Shown: positions 9,914-19,461, counted from the stretch's first letter. The stretch is 37,025 nt of DNA from Saprospiraceae bacterium (GCA_013214355.1 JABSSL010000060.1:1-37025), one strand, 5' to 3'. A program made the numbers and translations. Notes: generated by a model from the letters alone, not told the origin.

Positions 9914-10438
9914 ATGGAGGGAATTGTCGCTAATGTACTTCGGTGTGTATTCTTCTATTTGCTGCAAGTTTTGTTCCTGAAGCGGCTTTCGACAGGTTTT
10001 GAGGGCTACTTATACTGGAACGTACTATTTTATCCATTATTCATCCTATTACTTCCATTCCGTACGCCACGATCCTTATTGTTGTTGATTGCTTTTGCTT
10101 TTGGACTGCTAATAGATGTAGCATACGATTCTCCAGGCGTCCACGCCAGTGCCTTGGTTTTCACGGCTTATATGCGTGATGTGATCATAAAGTTAGACTG
10201 GATGGTGCCCAGAGATGGATACAAGATAACCTCAACCCCTACAATTAAAGACTTAGGGCTACCCTGGTTTCTGAGATATTTGAGCATATTATTGGCTTGC
10301 CATATTGTATTTTATTTTACCATGGAGGTTTTTGTTCCGGCTCAAATTCTGGAAATCTTGCAGAAGAGCTTTTTTACCTATATATTATCTATGGTCTTTA
10401 TATTGATCTACATGTTGATCTTTAGACCCTCTCAATAA
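9914..10438 (+). CDS. mreD: Rod-shape determining protein MreD
   Basis: MreD is a small inner-membrane protein of the elongasome. The 174-aa sequence is strongly hydrophobic, with about five predicted membrane spans: residues 6-22, 32-50, 54-72, 114-130 and 145-165. Family-like features are the early LLQVLFLKRL element, the P-F region LLLPFRTPR and the GLLIDVAYDSPGVHASALV segment, where D and H are typical. It begins 4 nt after mreC and ends 6 nt before mrdA, so position strongly supports the call despite low sequence conservation in this family. Confidence 0.93.
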   Translation: MEGIVANVLRCVFFYLLQVLFLKRLSTGFEGYLYWNVLFYPLFILLLPFRTPRSLLLLIAFAFGLLIDVAYDSPGVHASALVFTAYMRDVIIKLDWMVPRDGYKITSTPTIKDLGLPWFLRYLSILLACHIVFYFTMEVFVPAQILEILQKSFFTYILSMVFILIYMLIFRPSQ

Positions 10439-10444
10439 TAAGCT

Positions 10445-12355
10445 GTGACAAGTTCGAATAACCATAGAGCAACCTACATTCGCTGGGTCTTCATGATTGG
10501 GGCCTTGATGCTAATCTTTAAAGCTGGACAATTACAGCTATGGGATAGCTCTTTCCGTTCTAAAGCTGACGCAGCTACGATCGGGGAATACGTGATGTAT
10601 CCTTCGCGGGGCTTGATCTATGATCGGAACGATAGCCTGCTTGTGAATAATGATTATATCTATGATCTTATGGTCACCTATAATCAGGTGGATCGTGACA
10701 TGGATACGCTCAAATTTTGTCAACTCCTAGGAATTACCAAGTCTGAATTTACCAAGCGACTAAATAAAAACTGGGGAGACGTCCGCTATTCTAAATCGGT
10801 TCCTTATGTGTTTCTAGATAAGATCTCGGTTGAAACCTATGCACGTTTTCAAGAGACTTTATATGAATTTCCTGGTTTTTTTCCTCAGGTGAGAAATGTT
10901 AGGGGGTATCCTCATGCTACTTCGCCCCACCTGCTGGGTTATATCCGGGAAGTCAACAGAAAGGAACTTCAGACAAAAGTTTTTGATGAATCAAAGGGTA
11001 ATGATTCTCTGCCGGTCTATGCCCTGGGAGATTATATTGGTGCAAGTGGTCTTGAGAAACAGTATGAAGAGCACTTAAGAGGTAAAAAAGGCCTGCGTTT
11101 GGTATTAAAAGACAATATGGGTAGAGAAGTAGGGGACTATAACGATCGCAAGAGCAATATTCCTGCCATCTCTGGAAGTAATTTGCACACCACTATCGAT
11201 CTACGTCTTCAGAAATATGGAGAGCGATTAATGTCTAATAAAATTGGTAGTATCGTTGCGATCGAACCAGAAACGGGTGAGATACTGGCTATGGTAAGCA
11301 CACCAACCTACGACCCCAACGAGCTAACGATCAATAAGGATCGAGGTCGGATCTATGCCAAATTGCAAAAAGATTCTTTGAATCCACTGTTTAATCGCAG
11401 TCTTATGGCGCAGTACCCTCCAGGGTCACTCTTTAAACCCTTGGTGGCGCTAGTTGCCCTAGAAGATACACTCATTACCCCCAAAACGACTATTTCTTGT
11501 CAGGCAGGTTATTACGTGAATGGACAGAAGTTGACGGGCTGTCACCATCACGCAACTTGTACTTCGGTGGCCTCTGCGATCCAGCATTCCTGCAATGCCT
11601 ATTTTGTCAATGTGTTCCGTCGGATCGTGGATCAAGCAGGTGCTCAACAACCCTCCTTGGGTTTGGATCATTTCAATGGTTATCTAGAAGATTTTGGATT
11701 AGGGCATAAACTTGGGATTGATTTTCCTGGTGAGCAGGTTGGAAACTATCCGTCCTCTCAATATTTTTCAGAAAAAGTATATGCGAATGAATCCAATTGG
11801 AAATCTATTTGGATCCGTTCTTTGGGAATAGGTCAAGGAGAACTATTGATGACCAATTTACAGATGGCTAACATGGCGGCCTTGTTAGGAAATCGTGGAT
11901 ATTATGTCAAGCCACACCTAGTAAAACGCATTGTACCTGAGGATAAACCTGCTATTGTATTTGATAATTCTGCTGAAAGGGTAGAACTCGATATCAATAA
12001 AGCTCATTTTGAAACGGTAATTGAAGGAATGGAAAGGGTAGTCACCAGTGGTACAGCTACCAGTGCTTACATCCCTGATATCGTTGTCTGTGGCAAGACG
12101 GGAACTGCCGAGAATAACCAGCGAGATGGTAAAGATCACTCCATCTTTTTCGCCTTTGCTCCCAAAGACAAACCTAAAATTGCTATAGCAGTTTATGTGG
12201 AAAATGGTACTTGGGGAGGGACTTATGCCGCTCCGATTGCGAGTTTAATGATCGAAAAATATCTCCGTGAGGATGGAGAAATCGTAAGTCCTAACCGAAA
12301 GTGGTGGGAAAAACGAATGGTTGAAGCTGATTTGATTAGTACCCTGCGTCCTTAG
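10445..12355 (+). CDS. mrdA: Penicillin-binding protein 2 (elongation transpeptidase)
   Basis: PBP2 cross-links peptidoglycan during cell elongation, acting in the periplasm with RodA. The 636-aa protein has an N-terminal membrane anchor (about residues 12-27). A dimerisation/pedestal domain follows, with the family motif RG-IYDRN near residue 55. The transpeptidase domain contains all three active-site motifs: S328-L-F-K331 (catalytic serine), S382-C-N, and K551-T-G-T. The chosen start is GTG, 6 nt after the mreD stop; no better ATG precedes the membrane helix. The gene is intact. Unlike the common Bacteroidota order, rodA does not follow; the next 395 bp hold no RodA-like frame. Confidence 0.96.
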   Translation: MTSSNNHRATYIRWVFMIGALMLIFKAGQLQLWDSSFRSKADAATIGEYVMYPSRGLIYDRNDSLLVNNDYIYDLMVTYNQVDRDMDTLKFCQLLGITKSEFTKRLNKNWGDVRYSKSVPYVFLDKISVETYARFQETLYEFPGFFPQVRNVRGYPHATSPHLLGYIREVNRKELQTKVFDESKGNDSLPVYALGDYIGASGLEKQYEEHLRGKKGLRLVLKDNMGREVGDYNDRKSNIPAISGSNLHTTIDLRLQKYGERLMSNKIGSIVAIEPETGEILAMVSTPTYDPNELTINKDRGRIYAKLQKDSLNPLFNRSLMAQYPPGSLFKPLVALVALEDTLITPKTTISCQAGYYVNGQKLTGCHHHATCTSVASAIQHSCNAYFVNVFRRIVDQAGAQQPSLGLDHFNGYLEDFGLGHKLGIDFPGEQVGNYPSSQYFSEKVYANESNWKSIWIRSLGIGQGELLMTNLQMANMAALLGNRGYYVKPHLVKRIVPEDKPAIVFDNSAERVELDINKAHFETVIEGMERVVTSGTATSAYIPDIVVCGKTGTAENNQRDGKDHSIFFAFAPKDKPKIAIAVYVENGTWGGTYAAPIASLMIEKYLREDGEIVSPNRKWWEKRMVEADLISTLRP

Positions 12356-12655
12356 GAGGCACCCTAGGAATGGCGGAAAACAATCACGAATGGATTTCAA
12401 AGAAGGTTACCTACCTCTACCCCTCCAACCAGATGGCACTCACCTTAATTTGGCAGGCTTGCTTGCCTGGCTAATCTAAGCGCTGAGAATCAGTAATCCT
12501 TCCAGACTAACAATAAGCGATTTTATGGCTAGTAGTTCAACATAATCCTATGCATGTGATGGATGTTGGAACGCTAATTACGAATTGAGCATCGCATTAA
12601 TGTTAAACCCGTGTAAAGCCTGCTTTCTAAATGACAGTAAAGGAACAATTTTATT

Positions 12656-12669
12656 TAGAACGTGTTCTA
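12656..12669. promoter_or_regulatory. Operator-like palindrome upstream of glpD
   Basis: TAGAAC-GT-GTTCTA is a perfect 6-2-6 inverted repeat placed 18 nt before the glpD -7 box, where a repressor or activator dimer would sit. The binding protein is unknown; its symmetry fits a winged-helix or helix-turn-helix dimer. Confidence 0.4.
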
Positions 12670-12687
12670 CATTTGGATTGATGTAAC

Positions 12688-12695
12688 TAAATTTG
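12688..12695 (+). promoter_or_regulatory. Bacteroidota-type -7 element for glpD
   Basis: TAAATTTG matches TAnnTTTG exactly, about 55 nt before the glpD start. A TTTG at 12672-12675 lies upstream but with shorter spacing than typical for the -33 box. Confidence 0.5.
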
Positions 12696-12750
12696 CGGTA
12701 ATACGGTAAACAAGATAATACTTACTCATTGCCGTAGATAGAAGCCATTA

Positions 12751-14445
12751 ATGATGAAAAACGTCAGTATGAATCTCCAAGAAGTGGTGTCTTTTTCAGC
12801 GATTAATCGAAAAGAAGAAGTTGAGACCCTCTCAACTACTTTTTTTGATCTTGTAGTGATTGGAGGAGGGGCAACGGGTTGCGGTATTGCCTTAGATGCT
12901 GCGTCCAGAGGGATGAAAGTCGCTTTAATTGAGAAGCGTGATTTTGCTTCAGGAACGAGTAGCAAATCTACCAAGCTTATCCATGGCGGATTGCGTTATC
13001 TTAAGCAATTTGATATACCCTTGGTGCGAGAGACCGGGACTGAACGCGCAGTTGTACATAAGTTGGCGCCCCACTTAGTACTGCCAGAGAAAATGCTATT
13101 GCCATTAATTAAAGGAGGAACTTATGGTAAATGGGCGACCTCATTCGGTCTGTTAGTATATGATCTGCTGGCAGGAGTAGAACGTGACGATAGGCGGAAA
13201 ATGCTTTCCAAAAAACAAGCCCTCAATCTGGAGCCACTATTAGATGAGGACAAGTTAAAGGGGGGCGGCTTTTATGCTGAATACCGGACGGATGACGCTC
13301 GCCTAACCATCGAAATGATTAAGCGGGCGGCACAATTTGGTGCAAAGGCACTCAATTACTGTGAGGCCATTGATTTCTTATATGAAGAGGAACAGATTAG
13401 TGGCGTCAAATGTAAGGATACGATTTCAGGCAAATCTTTTTCAATACAGGCTCAGAAGGTTGTATCTGCTGGTGGCCCATGGGTGGATAAAGTACGTCAA
13501 TTAAATGGTTCCCTTTCAGGTAAACGACTTCATTTGACCAAAGGGGTGCATGTGGTAGTCCCAAAGGAAAAGCTACCCCTCCAGCATTCGGTATACTTTG
13601 ATGTCCCAGATGGGCGGATGATCTTTGCTATCCCAAGGGGGAAGGTGACTTATATTGGGACGACGGATACCACTTATACAGGTCGTTTGGACCGTATTGT
13701 GGTGACAAAAGCGGATGCAAATTATCTTCTCGAAGCAGTGAATAATGCTTTCCCCTCTATTGAATTGGGTATTGAGGATTTAATTTCTAACTGGGCAGGT
13801 TTACGGCCCCTCATTCACGAAGAGGGCAAGTCTCCTTCTGAGTTATCTCGTAAGGATGAGATATTCCTTTCACCATCTGGGCTGATTTCGATTGCCGGCG
13901 GTAAATTGACAGGGTATCGCAAAATGGCACAGCGAATTGTCGATTTAGTTTCTAAGCAATTATCGGCAGAATCTGATCAAGATTTTGGTCCCTGTAAGAC
14001 CAAGGAGGTATACCTTACTCATACACCATTTTCTGGGGCAAAAGCTGTACAGCAATACGTACAACGTTTGGAAAAAGCAGTAGTTGAACGAAGTTTGGAT
14101 CCCTACTACGGTTGGTATTTAACTACCGTCTATGGTGAGCAAAGCCAAGCTATTTTGGACAAGATGCCCGAATTCTCATCAGATAGCCCCGATATTGCAT
14201 TGGCAAGAGCAGAGGCTTGGTTCACCACACATCATGAGATGGTGAATAGCGCAAGTGATTTTTTTGTACGTAGGACGGGGCGATTGTACTTTGATATCGG
14301 TAGTATTGCTGAGGTCAGAGCCTCCATCATGAAAGATTTACAAGATTACCTTGACTGGGATCCTGAGCGGAGGCAAAAGGAAGAGGATGAACTGGATATA
14401 CTGCTTCATGACGCCACTCATTATTATGATGAAGAGCTTGCCTAA
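12751..14445 (+). CDS. glpD: FAD-dependent glycerol-3-phosphate dehydrogenase
   Basis: This enzyme oxidises sn-glycerol-3-phosphate to dihydroxyacetone phosphate and passes electrons to the quinone pool, at the inner face of the membrane. The 564-aa protein has the FAD-binding Rossmann motif VVIGGGATGCGIALDAASRG near residue 35. The GlpD signatures RDFASGTSSKSTKLIHGGLRYL, KGVHVVVP, GTTDTTYTG and WAGLRPLIHEEGK follow. The C-terminal GlpD cap domain is present (RRTGRLYFDIG, around residue 508). About 30 residues precede the FAD motif, longer than in E. coli; a second ATG directly follows the first. No glpF or glpK is nearby. The leader has a consensus promoter and an operator-like palindrome. 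Confidence 0.96.
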   Translation: MMKNVSMNLQEVVSFSAINRKEEVETLSTTFFDLVVIGGGATGCGIALDAASRGMKVALIEKRDFASGTSSKSTKLIHGGLRYLKQFDIPLVRETGTERAVVHKLAPHLVLPEKMLLPLIKGGTYGKWATSFGLLVYDLLAGVERDDRRKMLSKKQALNLEPLLDEDKLKGGGFYAEYRTDDARLTIEMIKRAAQFGAKALNYCEAIDFLYEEEQISGVKCKDTISGKSFSIQAQKVVSAGGPWVDKVRQLNGSLSGKRLHLTKGVHVVVPKEKLPLQHSVYFDVPDGRMIFAIPRGKVTYIGTTDTTYTGRLDRIVVTKADANYLLEAVNNAFPSIELGIEDLISNWAGLRPLIHEEGKSPSELSRKDEIFLSPSGLISIAGGKLTGYRKMAQRIVDLVSKQLSAESDQDFGPCKTKEVYLTHTPFSGAKAVQQYVQRLEKAVVERSLDPYYGWYLTTVYGEQSQAILDKMPEFSSDSPDIALARAEAWFTTHHEMVNSASDFFVRRTGRLYFDIGSIAEVRASIMKDLQDYLDWDPERRQKEEDELDILLHDATHYYDEELA

Positions 14446-14998
14446 GGCGGCAAATGAAATTTTAGTCAAAAAGGCAACTTCCCGTTTTTTTCCACGTATT
14501 TCTTCTTATAGTGCGAATCATAGATCGATGATCGCGAGGCGTAGATAAAGATGCCAAGATCATTGAAATTAGCGAGAAAATAGGATTTCAAAGCCCCAGA
14601 AAAGACTGAAGAACTACTTAAATAATAGCTTTTAGAACTTCCTGGTACTAAATATTACAACAAGGTTCGAAGAGTATTAAAAAATGCATATATTCACATT
14701 TGTAAAAAATAGATATGTGTGTTTGTTGTATGTCGAATCTTGTCCCCTCCAGATACGCACATAGAATTTCCCAAACAGTTTTCATAATATCTCCCTAATA
14801 CAAAAGGCTATTATGGCATCATACTGCCATAATTATACCCCCGTCTATCCAGAGCTTCAGGTCAACTACATATCGAAACCCCACTGCTTATTTATTAGGT
14901 GCTAATAATTATTTATTGGCTCAATCTAGTATATCGGTCCACAGAAAAGATTTAGTACGATGATGGTACCCCTTGCCATCGATTTGTAATGAAAAACT
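14446..14998. other. Long intergenic region between glpD and the propeller protein
   Basis: This 553-bp AT-rich stretch holds no convincing reading frame on either strand. Its clearest structure is the palindrome at 14810-14833. No TAnnTTTG box could be placed before the gene at 14999. It may carry a long leader or an unrecognised RNA, but I cannot show this. Confidence 0.5.
14810..14833. repeat. Perfect 9-bp stem-loop in intergenic DNA
   Basis: ATTATGGCA and TGCCATAAT flank a 6-nt loop (TCATAC). On the minus strand it is followed by a T-containing stretch, but no minus-strand gene ends here, so it is more likely an operator or an RNA hairpin than a terminator. Confidence 0.45.
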
Positions 14999-17900
14999 AT
15001 GAATAATATATTTTGGGCATTTTGTCTGGTAATTGTTTTAGGTGCTTGTCAAAATAGTGATGGTTTTGAGAAGATTCCCAAGAATGCAAGAGTTGATCTA
15101 TCCGGAGAACAAGAGCGATTGATGACGATGGATCCTCAACGCAATAATGTTCCGAAAGACAGACTATACCGTGGCGTAAAACAAATGAAACAACAAATAG
15201 CGCTGGCGAAAGATGGTCTCCAAGATGGCGTTGCTGCTATCGAATGGAAAGAGCGTGGACCCGATCATGTAGCCGGCCGTACCAGAGCTATTTTATTGGA
15301 TGTAAATGATAATTCTAGAAATACCCTGATTGCCGGAGGTGTGAGTGGTGGTCTTTGGCGAACGACCAATCTACAAGATAGCGACGTAAGTTGGACACCT
15401 ATCGATGACTTCTGGGCGAATCTCATGGTCACCTGCATCGCCCAAGCGCCGAATAACCCTTCCAGAATTTATGTTGGTACAGGAGAAGGATGGTTTAGAG
15501 AAGATGAGCGAATGAAAGGCTTTGGAATCTGGACCAGTACCGATGGGGGATTGACCTTCGAACAACTTCCCATTACTCGATCTGAGATTTTTTCTCATGT
15601 TTTAGATATTGTTGTAGATAATCAAGGAGTAGTTTTTGCCAGCACCCGAATGAATGGTGTGATGCGATCCAATGATCAAGGTCAAAGTTGGACTCAAGTG
15701 TTAGGGAAAGGCGTAGGTTCTGGGACTACGAACCGGGCTGCAGATCTTGAAATAGGTCCCGATCAAAGTTTATATGCCAGCTTAGGTATCCATTCACAAG
15801 GAAGCTTATGGAAAGCTGACTACAATCAGCATGGTGTAGATCGTGGTAGGAATGGTACTTGGCAAGAAATAACCCCTCCTCAGGGGGAGTACAGTCGAAT
15901 TGAGGTAGCTATCGCTCCTTCTGATGCCAATCGTATTTACTTTTTAGCACAAGGACTTAGTTCCAATGATTGTAAATATATGTTTCGCTCTGAAAATGGA
16001 GGTCGTGACTGGGCTTCCATGCCAATTCCAAAGACAACCAACAGGAAGGTTTTTACTCGAGGACAGGCTTGGCATAATCTTATTGCTGCTGTTGATCCTA
16101 ATGATGCAGATCGTCTCTTTATAGGCGGAGTGAACCTTTACGTGTCAAAAAATGCCGGGCGTACCTTCAAGCAATTTACCCATGATCATGGTACAGCCTA
16201 TCAGTATGTTCATGCTGATCAACATGCGATCCTCTTCGCTGAGGGGTCTTCGGATTTTATCCTTTTTGCCAATGATGGAGGAGTTTGGTTAACCACAGAT
16301 GGTAGCAGTGATGTTCCCACTGTTGTGGACCGTAACAAGGGCTATAATGTAACCCAGTTCTATTCTGGTGCACTTCATCCGTTTGCTGAAGATTACATGT
16401 TAGGTGGAACTCAGGATAATGGGACTCGACAGTTTACTGATGCGGAGAACTGGTACACGGATGCTGTTAATATTGGAGATGGAGGTTTTGCTCATATTGA
16501 TCAGGATTTTGGTTTTATACAAGTGAGTTCTTACCTGTATAACTACTACTGGGTTACTGGCGATGGATGGCAAAGTCGTAGAAAGGTAACGATTGGTAGA
16601 TCGGATGGTAGGTTTATCAATCCTACTGATTATGATAGTGAGCTGAATATACTTTACACTGCTCACGATCCAGATCGATTCGGGCGAGTATCCGATGTTG
16701 GCCGATCCAACAAGACTCAGGTATTTCCAATAAGTCTTTTGGATGGTGATCAAATTTCCGCTGTGGCATGCTCGCCTAATGTAAGAGGGCGTGTCTACTT
16801 TGGTTTAGGTCAAGGGAATGTGATCAAAGTGGATAGTGCGGATACAGATAATCCAGTGAGTTCTATCATTAAAACAGGAGAAGGCTATGTATCCTGTATT
16901 GCAGTTGATGAAAGTAATGAAGAACACCTTTTGGTAACCTACAGCAACTATGGTGTAATTAGTGTCTGGGAAACGATGGATGGAGGAGAATTGTGGAAGC
17001 CGGTGGAGGGTAACCTCCCAGATATGCCAGTGCGGTGGGCCATCTTCCTACCGGGCAACAATCAGGCAGCACTACTAGCAACGGAACTTGGAGTATGGGG
17101 TACGGATGCATTGGAGTCTACCCAAACGAATTGGGTGCCAGTAACTCAAGGTATGGCTAACGTTCGGACGGATATGTTACAATTTAATCCCCGTACCAAT
17201 CGGGTTATGGCGGCTACGCATGGGCGTGGCGTATTTATAACGGATGCCTTTGAGGCAAGTGATAGTGAAGCAGAATACGTCTGCGACTGGAGCGATTTTC
17301 CAGGAGAGTTGACCCAAATCAGTGGCTCCTCTGAGAGCCAGCTATGGGGAGTAAATGGCCAGGGGGATCTTCTGACCTTTGCCAATGGTGATTGGCGGAA
17401 GATTTTAGGTGGGGTACAGGACGTTGGGGTAGGTGCTAACGGCGGACTTTTTGCCATTAGTGACGGCGTAATTTATGAAAGTTTCACGGGTGTTACCTGG
17501 ACCGGCTTCGCGGGAGCAGGTAAACGAGTTGATATTGCTAGTGACGGCACTCCTTTTGTTATTTCAGCTACCAACTACATATATAGGCGAGCAGATGCCG
17601 CCTGGGATCGAATTGCAGGTCGGGGAATAGATATCGGTTGTGGAGCGGATGGTAGTGTATATATGGTTTCAAATGATAATTCTGTCAATAAGTGGAATGG
17701 TAGTACCTGGAACGAAATTCCCAACAGTGTGGCTAAACGCATCGATGTAGATGCTGATGGCCTGCCCTGGGTGATTGACATGCAAAATCAGGTGTTGCGA
17801 TTCAACGGAGTAGATTGGGAGGCTATGTCCAGTGAAGAAGCACAGGATATCACCTGCGACAATGATGGAAATACCTATATCACGACTTTGACCGGAGCAG

Positions 17901-18238
17901 TGAAGAAATGGTCTTGCAATCTACTGGTGGATAGTGTGGAAACAGATAGTATGGCTTTGGTTGATGATCCTGTACATTTAGCTGCTTCCCAGCAGCTGAC
18001 GCAGGCTCAAGCTTTCCCTAATCCCTTTACGGATCAATTTAACATAAAACTGCCTGAGTCCATTGAGGGTAATGTACAATTGACATTGTTTGGTCCTGGA
18101 GGGCAAATAAGGTATAGGTATCAGGGAGAAAATAATATCCCACAAATTCTAGCCAATGCGAACTGGCCAACGGGAGTTTATTGGGTGACCCTACAATACG
18201 ATGATAAAAGAGAGACCATTCGATTGCTGAAAATGTGA
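14999..18238 (+). CDS. Surface protein with Asp-box propeller, tectonin propeller and T9SS type A tail
   Basis: The 1079-aa protein starts with a lipoprotein-type signal: hydrophobic residues 4-16 and lipobox LGAC with Cys17. Residues ~80-750 form a sortilin/VPS10-like beta-propeller region with Asp-box repeats STDGGLTF, SNDQGQSW, SENGGRDW, SKNAGRTF and TMDGGELW. Residues ~760-975 contain six ~35-aa tectonin-type repeats with recurring DI-DG---Y-V and W-I elements. They are bounded by Cys762 and Cys973, possibly a disulfide that closes the ring. The C-terminus (from FPNPF near residue 1007 to the end) is a T9SS type A sorting domain with YQG, PTGVYWV and a basic end. Tectonin propellers in other proteins bind glycans or lipopolysaccharide; binding here is inference. 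A lipobox together with a T9SS tail is unusual. It stands alone, flanked by 553 and 215 bp of non-coding DNA. Confidence 0.9.
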   Translation: MNNIFWAFCLVIVLGACQNSDGFEKIPKNARVDLSGEQERLMTMDPQRNNVPKDRLYRGVKQMKQQIALAKDGLQDGVAAIEWKERGPDHVAGRTRAILLDVNDNSRNTLIAGGVSGGLWRTTNLQDSDVSWTPIDDFWANLMVTCIAQAPNNPSRIYVGTGEGWFREDERMKGFGIWTSTDGGLTFEQLPITRSEIFSHVLDIVVDNQGVVFASTRMNGVMRSNDQGQSWTQVLGKGVGSGTTNRAADLEIGPDQSLYASLGIHSQGSLWKADYNQHGVDRGRNGTWQEITPPQGEYSRIEVAIAPSDANRIYFLAQGLSSNDCKYMFRSENGGRDWASMPIPKTTNRKVFTRGQAWHNLIAAVDPNDADRLFIGGVNLYVSKNAGRTFKQFTHDHGTAYQYVHADQHAILFAEGSSDFILFANDGGVWLTTDGSSDVPTVVDRNKGYNVTQFYSGALHPFAEDYMLGGTQDNGTRQFTDAENWYTDAVNIGDGGFAHIDQDFGFIQVSSYLYNYYWVTGDGWQSRRKVTIGRSDGRFINPTDYDSELNILYTAHDPDRFGRVSDVGRSNKTQVFPISLLDGDQISAVACSPNVRGRVYFGLGQGNVIKVDSADTDNPVSSIIKTGEGYVSCIAVDESNEEHLLVTYSNYGVISVWETMDGGELWKPVEGNLPDMPVRWAIFLPGNNQAALLATELGVWGTDALESTQTNWVPVTQGMANVRTDMLQFNPRTNRVMAATHGRGVFITDAFEASDSEAEYVCDWSDFPGELTQISGSSESQLWGVNGQGDLLTFANGDWRKILGGVQDVGVGANGGLFAISDGVIYESFTGVTWTGFAGAGKRVDIASDGTPFVISATNYIYRRADAAWDRIAGRGIDIGCGADGSVYMVSNDNSVNKWNGSTWNEIPNSVAKRIDVDADGLPWVIDMQNQVLRFNGVDWEAMSSEEAQDITCDNDGNTYITTLTGAVKKWSCNLLVDSVETDSMALVDDPVHLAASQQLTQAQAFPNPFTDQFNIKLPESIEGNVQLTLFGPGGQIRYRYQGENNIPQILANANWPTGVYWVTLQYDDKRETIRLLKM

Positions 18239-18453
18239 TTGAGTAAAAGAGCAGACCTAGAAACCATCTCATGGTAGTCTCTTATTCACCACTACCTTGG
18301 TGCAGATTTCAATATTGCATCTGCTATCTTTATGGATTTCATCGTACTTAACTCCAGTGGATCTGGCACCTTACTCCATTGTACAGTTTAGGATAAGTAG
18401 GTTGTAGTTTCAGGAGGAGATGGAGATCATAATTTTCCTTACCTTTAGCCCCT

Positions 18454-19461
18454 ATGAAAGCGATCATTCCCGTAGCTGGCGCTGGCACCCGATTACGCCC
18501 TCTTACCTACACCCAACCCAAGCCTTTGATTCCGGTTGCGGGCAAGCCTATCATATCCTTTTTGATCGAACAATTAGTGGATGTCGGTATTCGGGATTTC
18601 ATCTTTATCATTGGATATCTAGGGGAAAAAATCAAGCATTTTGTAGAGCAGACCTATCCAGATCTTAACAAGACATTTGTTACACAAGAAGAACGTCTCG
18701 GTTCCGCACATGCCATTTGGATGGCTAAGGAAAATTTCAAAGATGCGGATGAGGTTTTTGTGTTTTTCGGAGATATCATTATCGATGCGGATTTTCAGAA
18801 GATTGTTAATCATCCGCAATCCTGCCTTGGTGTGAAGAAGGTGAGAGACCCACGAGAATTTGGGGTGGTAGAATTCAATATGGATGGGAATGTAAGTAGG
18901 GTGGTGGAAAAGCCAAAGATTCCCAAGTCTGATATGGCCATGGTGGGATTCTATAAAATTAAAGAAGTTTCAAGCCTCATAGATGCCTTGGATTTCAATA
19001 TCGAACATAACCTTCGCTCTAATGGTGAATTTCCATTAACGGATGCACTGATGCGTATGATTGAGAAAGGAGTGCCTTTCAGTGCTATCACTGTAGACAA
19101 TTGGTTCAACTGTGGGAAGAAGGAAGTCTTACTGGAAACGAATGCTATTTTGTTGGATCGAGAGGGGTACGCTTCCAATGATCTTCCAAATTACGACAAT
19201 TCTATCATCATCCACCCGGTCAGCATTGGGCAAGGTTGCCAAATAGCCAATTCGATTATTGGACCCCATGCTACTATAGGCCAAAATGCAGTTATTACCA
19301 ATGCCATCATCAAGAATTCGATCATTGGTAATTATGCCTTCATCAAGGAAGTAATCCTGCAAAAATCTGTGGTGGGGAATGATACCGCCATAACAGGACT
19401 CCGGCAAAGCCTGAATATTGGAGACAATACAGAAATAGATTTTAGCTCACCAGAAGGTTAA
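18454..19461 (+). CDS. Sugar-phosphate nucleotidyltransferase with left-handed beta-helix tail
   Basis: The 335-aa protein begins with the nucleotidyltransferase signature GAGTRLRPLT---PKPLIPVAGKP (residues 9-31), which binds the nucleoside triphosphate and sugar phosphate. Also present are the GSAHAI loop, the FGDIIID metal-binding aspartates, the E-P-K motif VVEKPKIP, and VDNWFNCGKKE. Residues ~240-330 form hexapeptide repeats (NSIIGP, NAIIKNSIIGN) of a left-handed beta-helix. This layout fits archaeal-type glucose-1-phosphate thymidylyl/uridylyltransferases, which make NDP-sugars for surface polysaccharides. The exact nucleotide and sugar cannot be assigned. No other polysaccharide genes adjoin it. 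A hairpin GCAGAT/ATCTGC (18302-18324) lies in the 215-bp leader, followed by TATCTTTA, one base off the -7 consensus. Confidence 0.92.
   Translation: MKAIIPVAGAGTRLRPLTYTQPKPLIPVAGKPIISFLIEQLVDVGIRDFIFIIGYLGEKIKHFVEQTYPDLNKTFVTQEERLGSAHAIWMAKENFKDADEVFVFFGDIIIDADFQKIVNHPQSCLGVKKVRDPREFGVVEFNMDGNVSRVVEKPKIPKSDMAMVGFYKIKEVSSLIDALDFNIEHNLRSNGEFPLTDALMRMIEKGVPFSAITVDNWFNCGKKEVLLETNAILLDREGYASNDLPNYDNSIIIHPVSIGQGCQIANSIIGPHATIGQNAVITNAIIKNSIIGNYAFIKEVILQKSVVGNDTAITGLRQSLNIGDNTEIDFSSPEG

Larger units (their letters stand above)
12356..12750. other. Intergenic region between mrdA and glpD
   Basis: This 395-bp stretch contains a 34-codon frame (12370-12474) right after an AGGAGG-like sequence at the mrdA stop. 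Its peptide (MAENNHEWISKK...) matches nothing I know and not the start of RodA. A CAGGC/GCCTG hairpin (12454-12469) without a T-run could be a weak transcript end. The rest carries the glpD operator-like palindrome and promoter described separately. Confidence 0.5.

Noticed and set aside
12370-12474. A 34-codon frame after mrdA, considered as a remnant of rodA
   Set aside because: The peptide shows neither the hydrophobic spans nor the N-terminal motif of RodA; kept only as a note in the intergenic entry.
14351-14548. A 65-codon frame across the glpD end
   Set aside because: It overlaps the glpD C-terminus in another frame and its tail has random composition.
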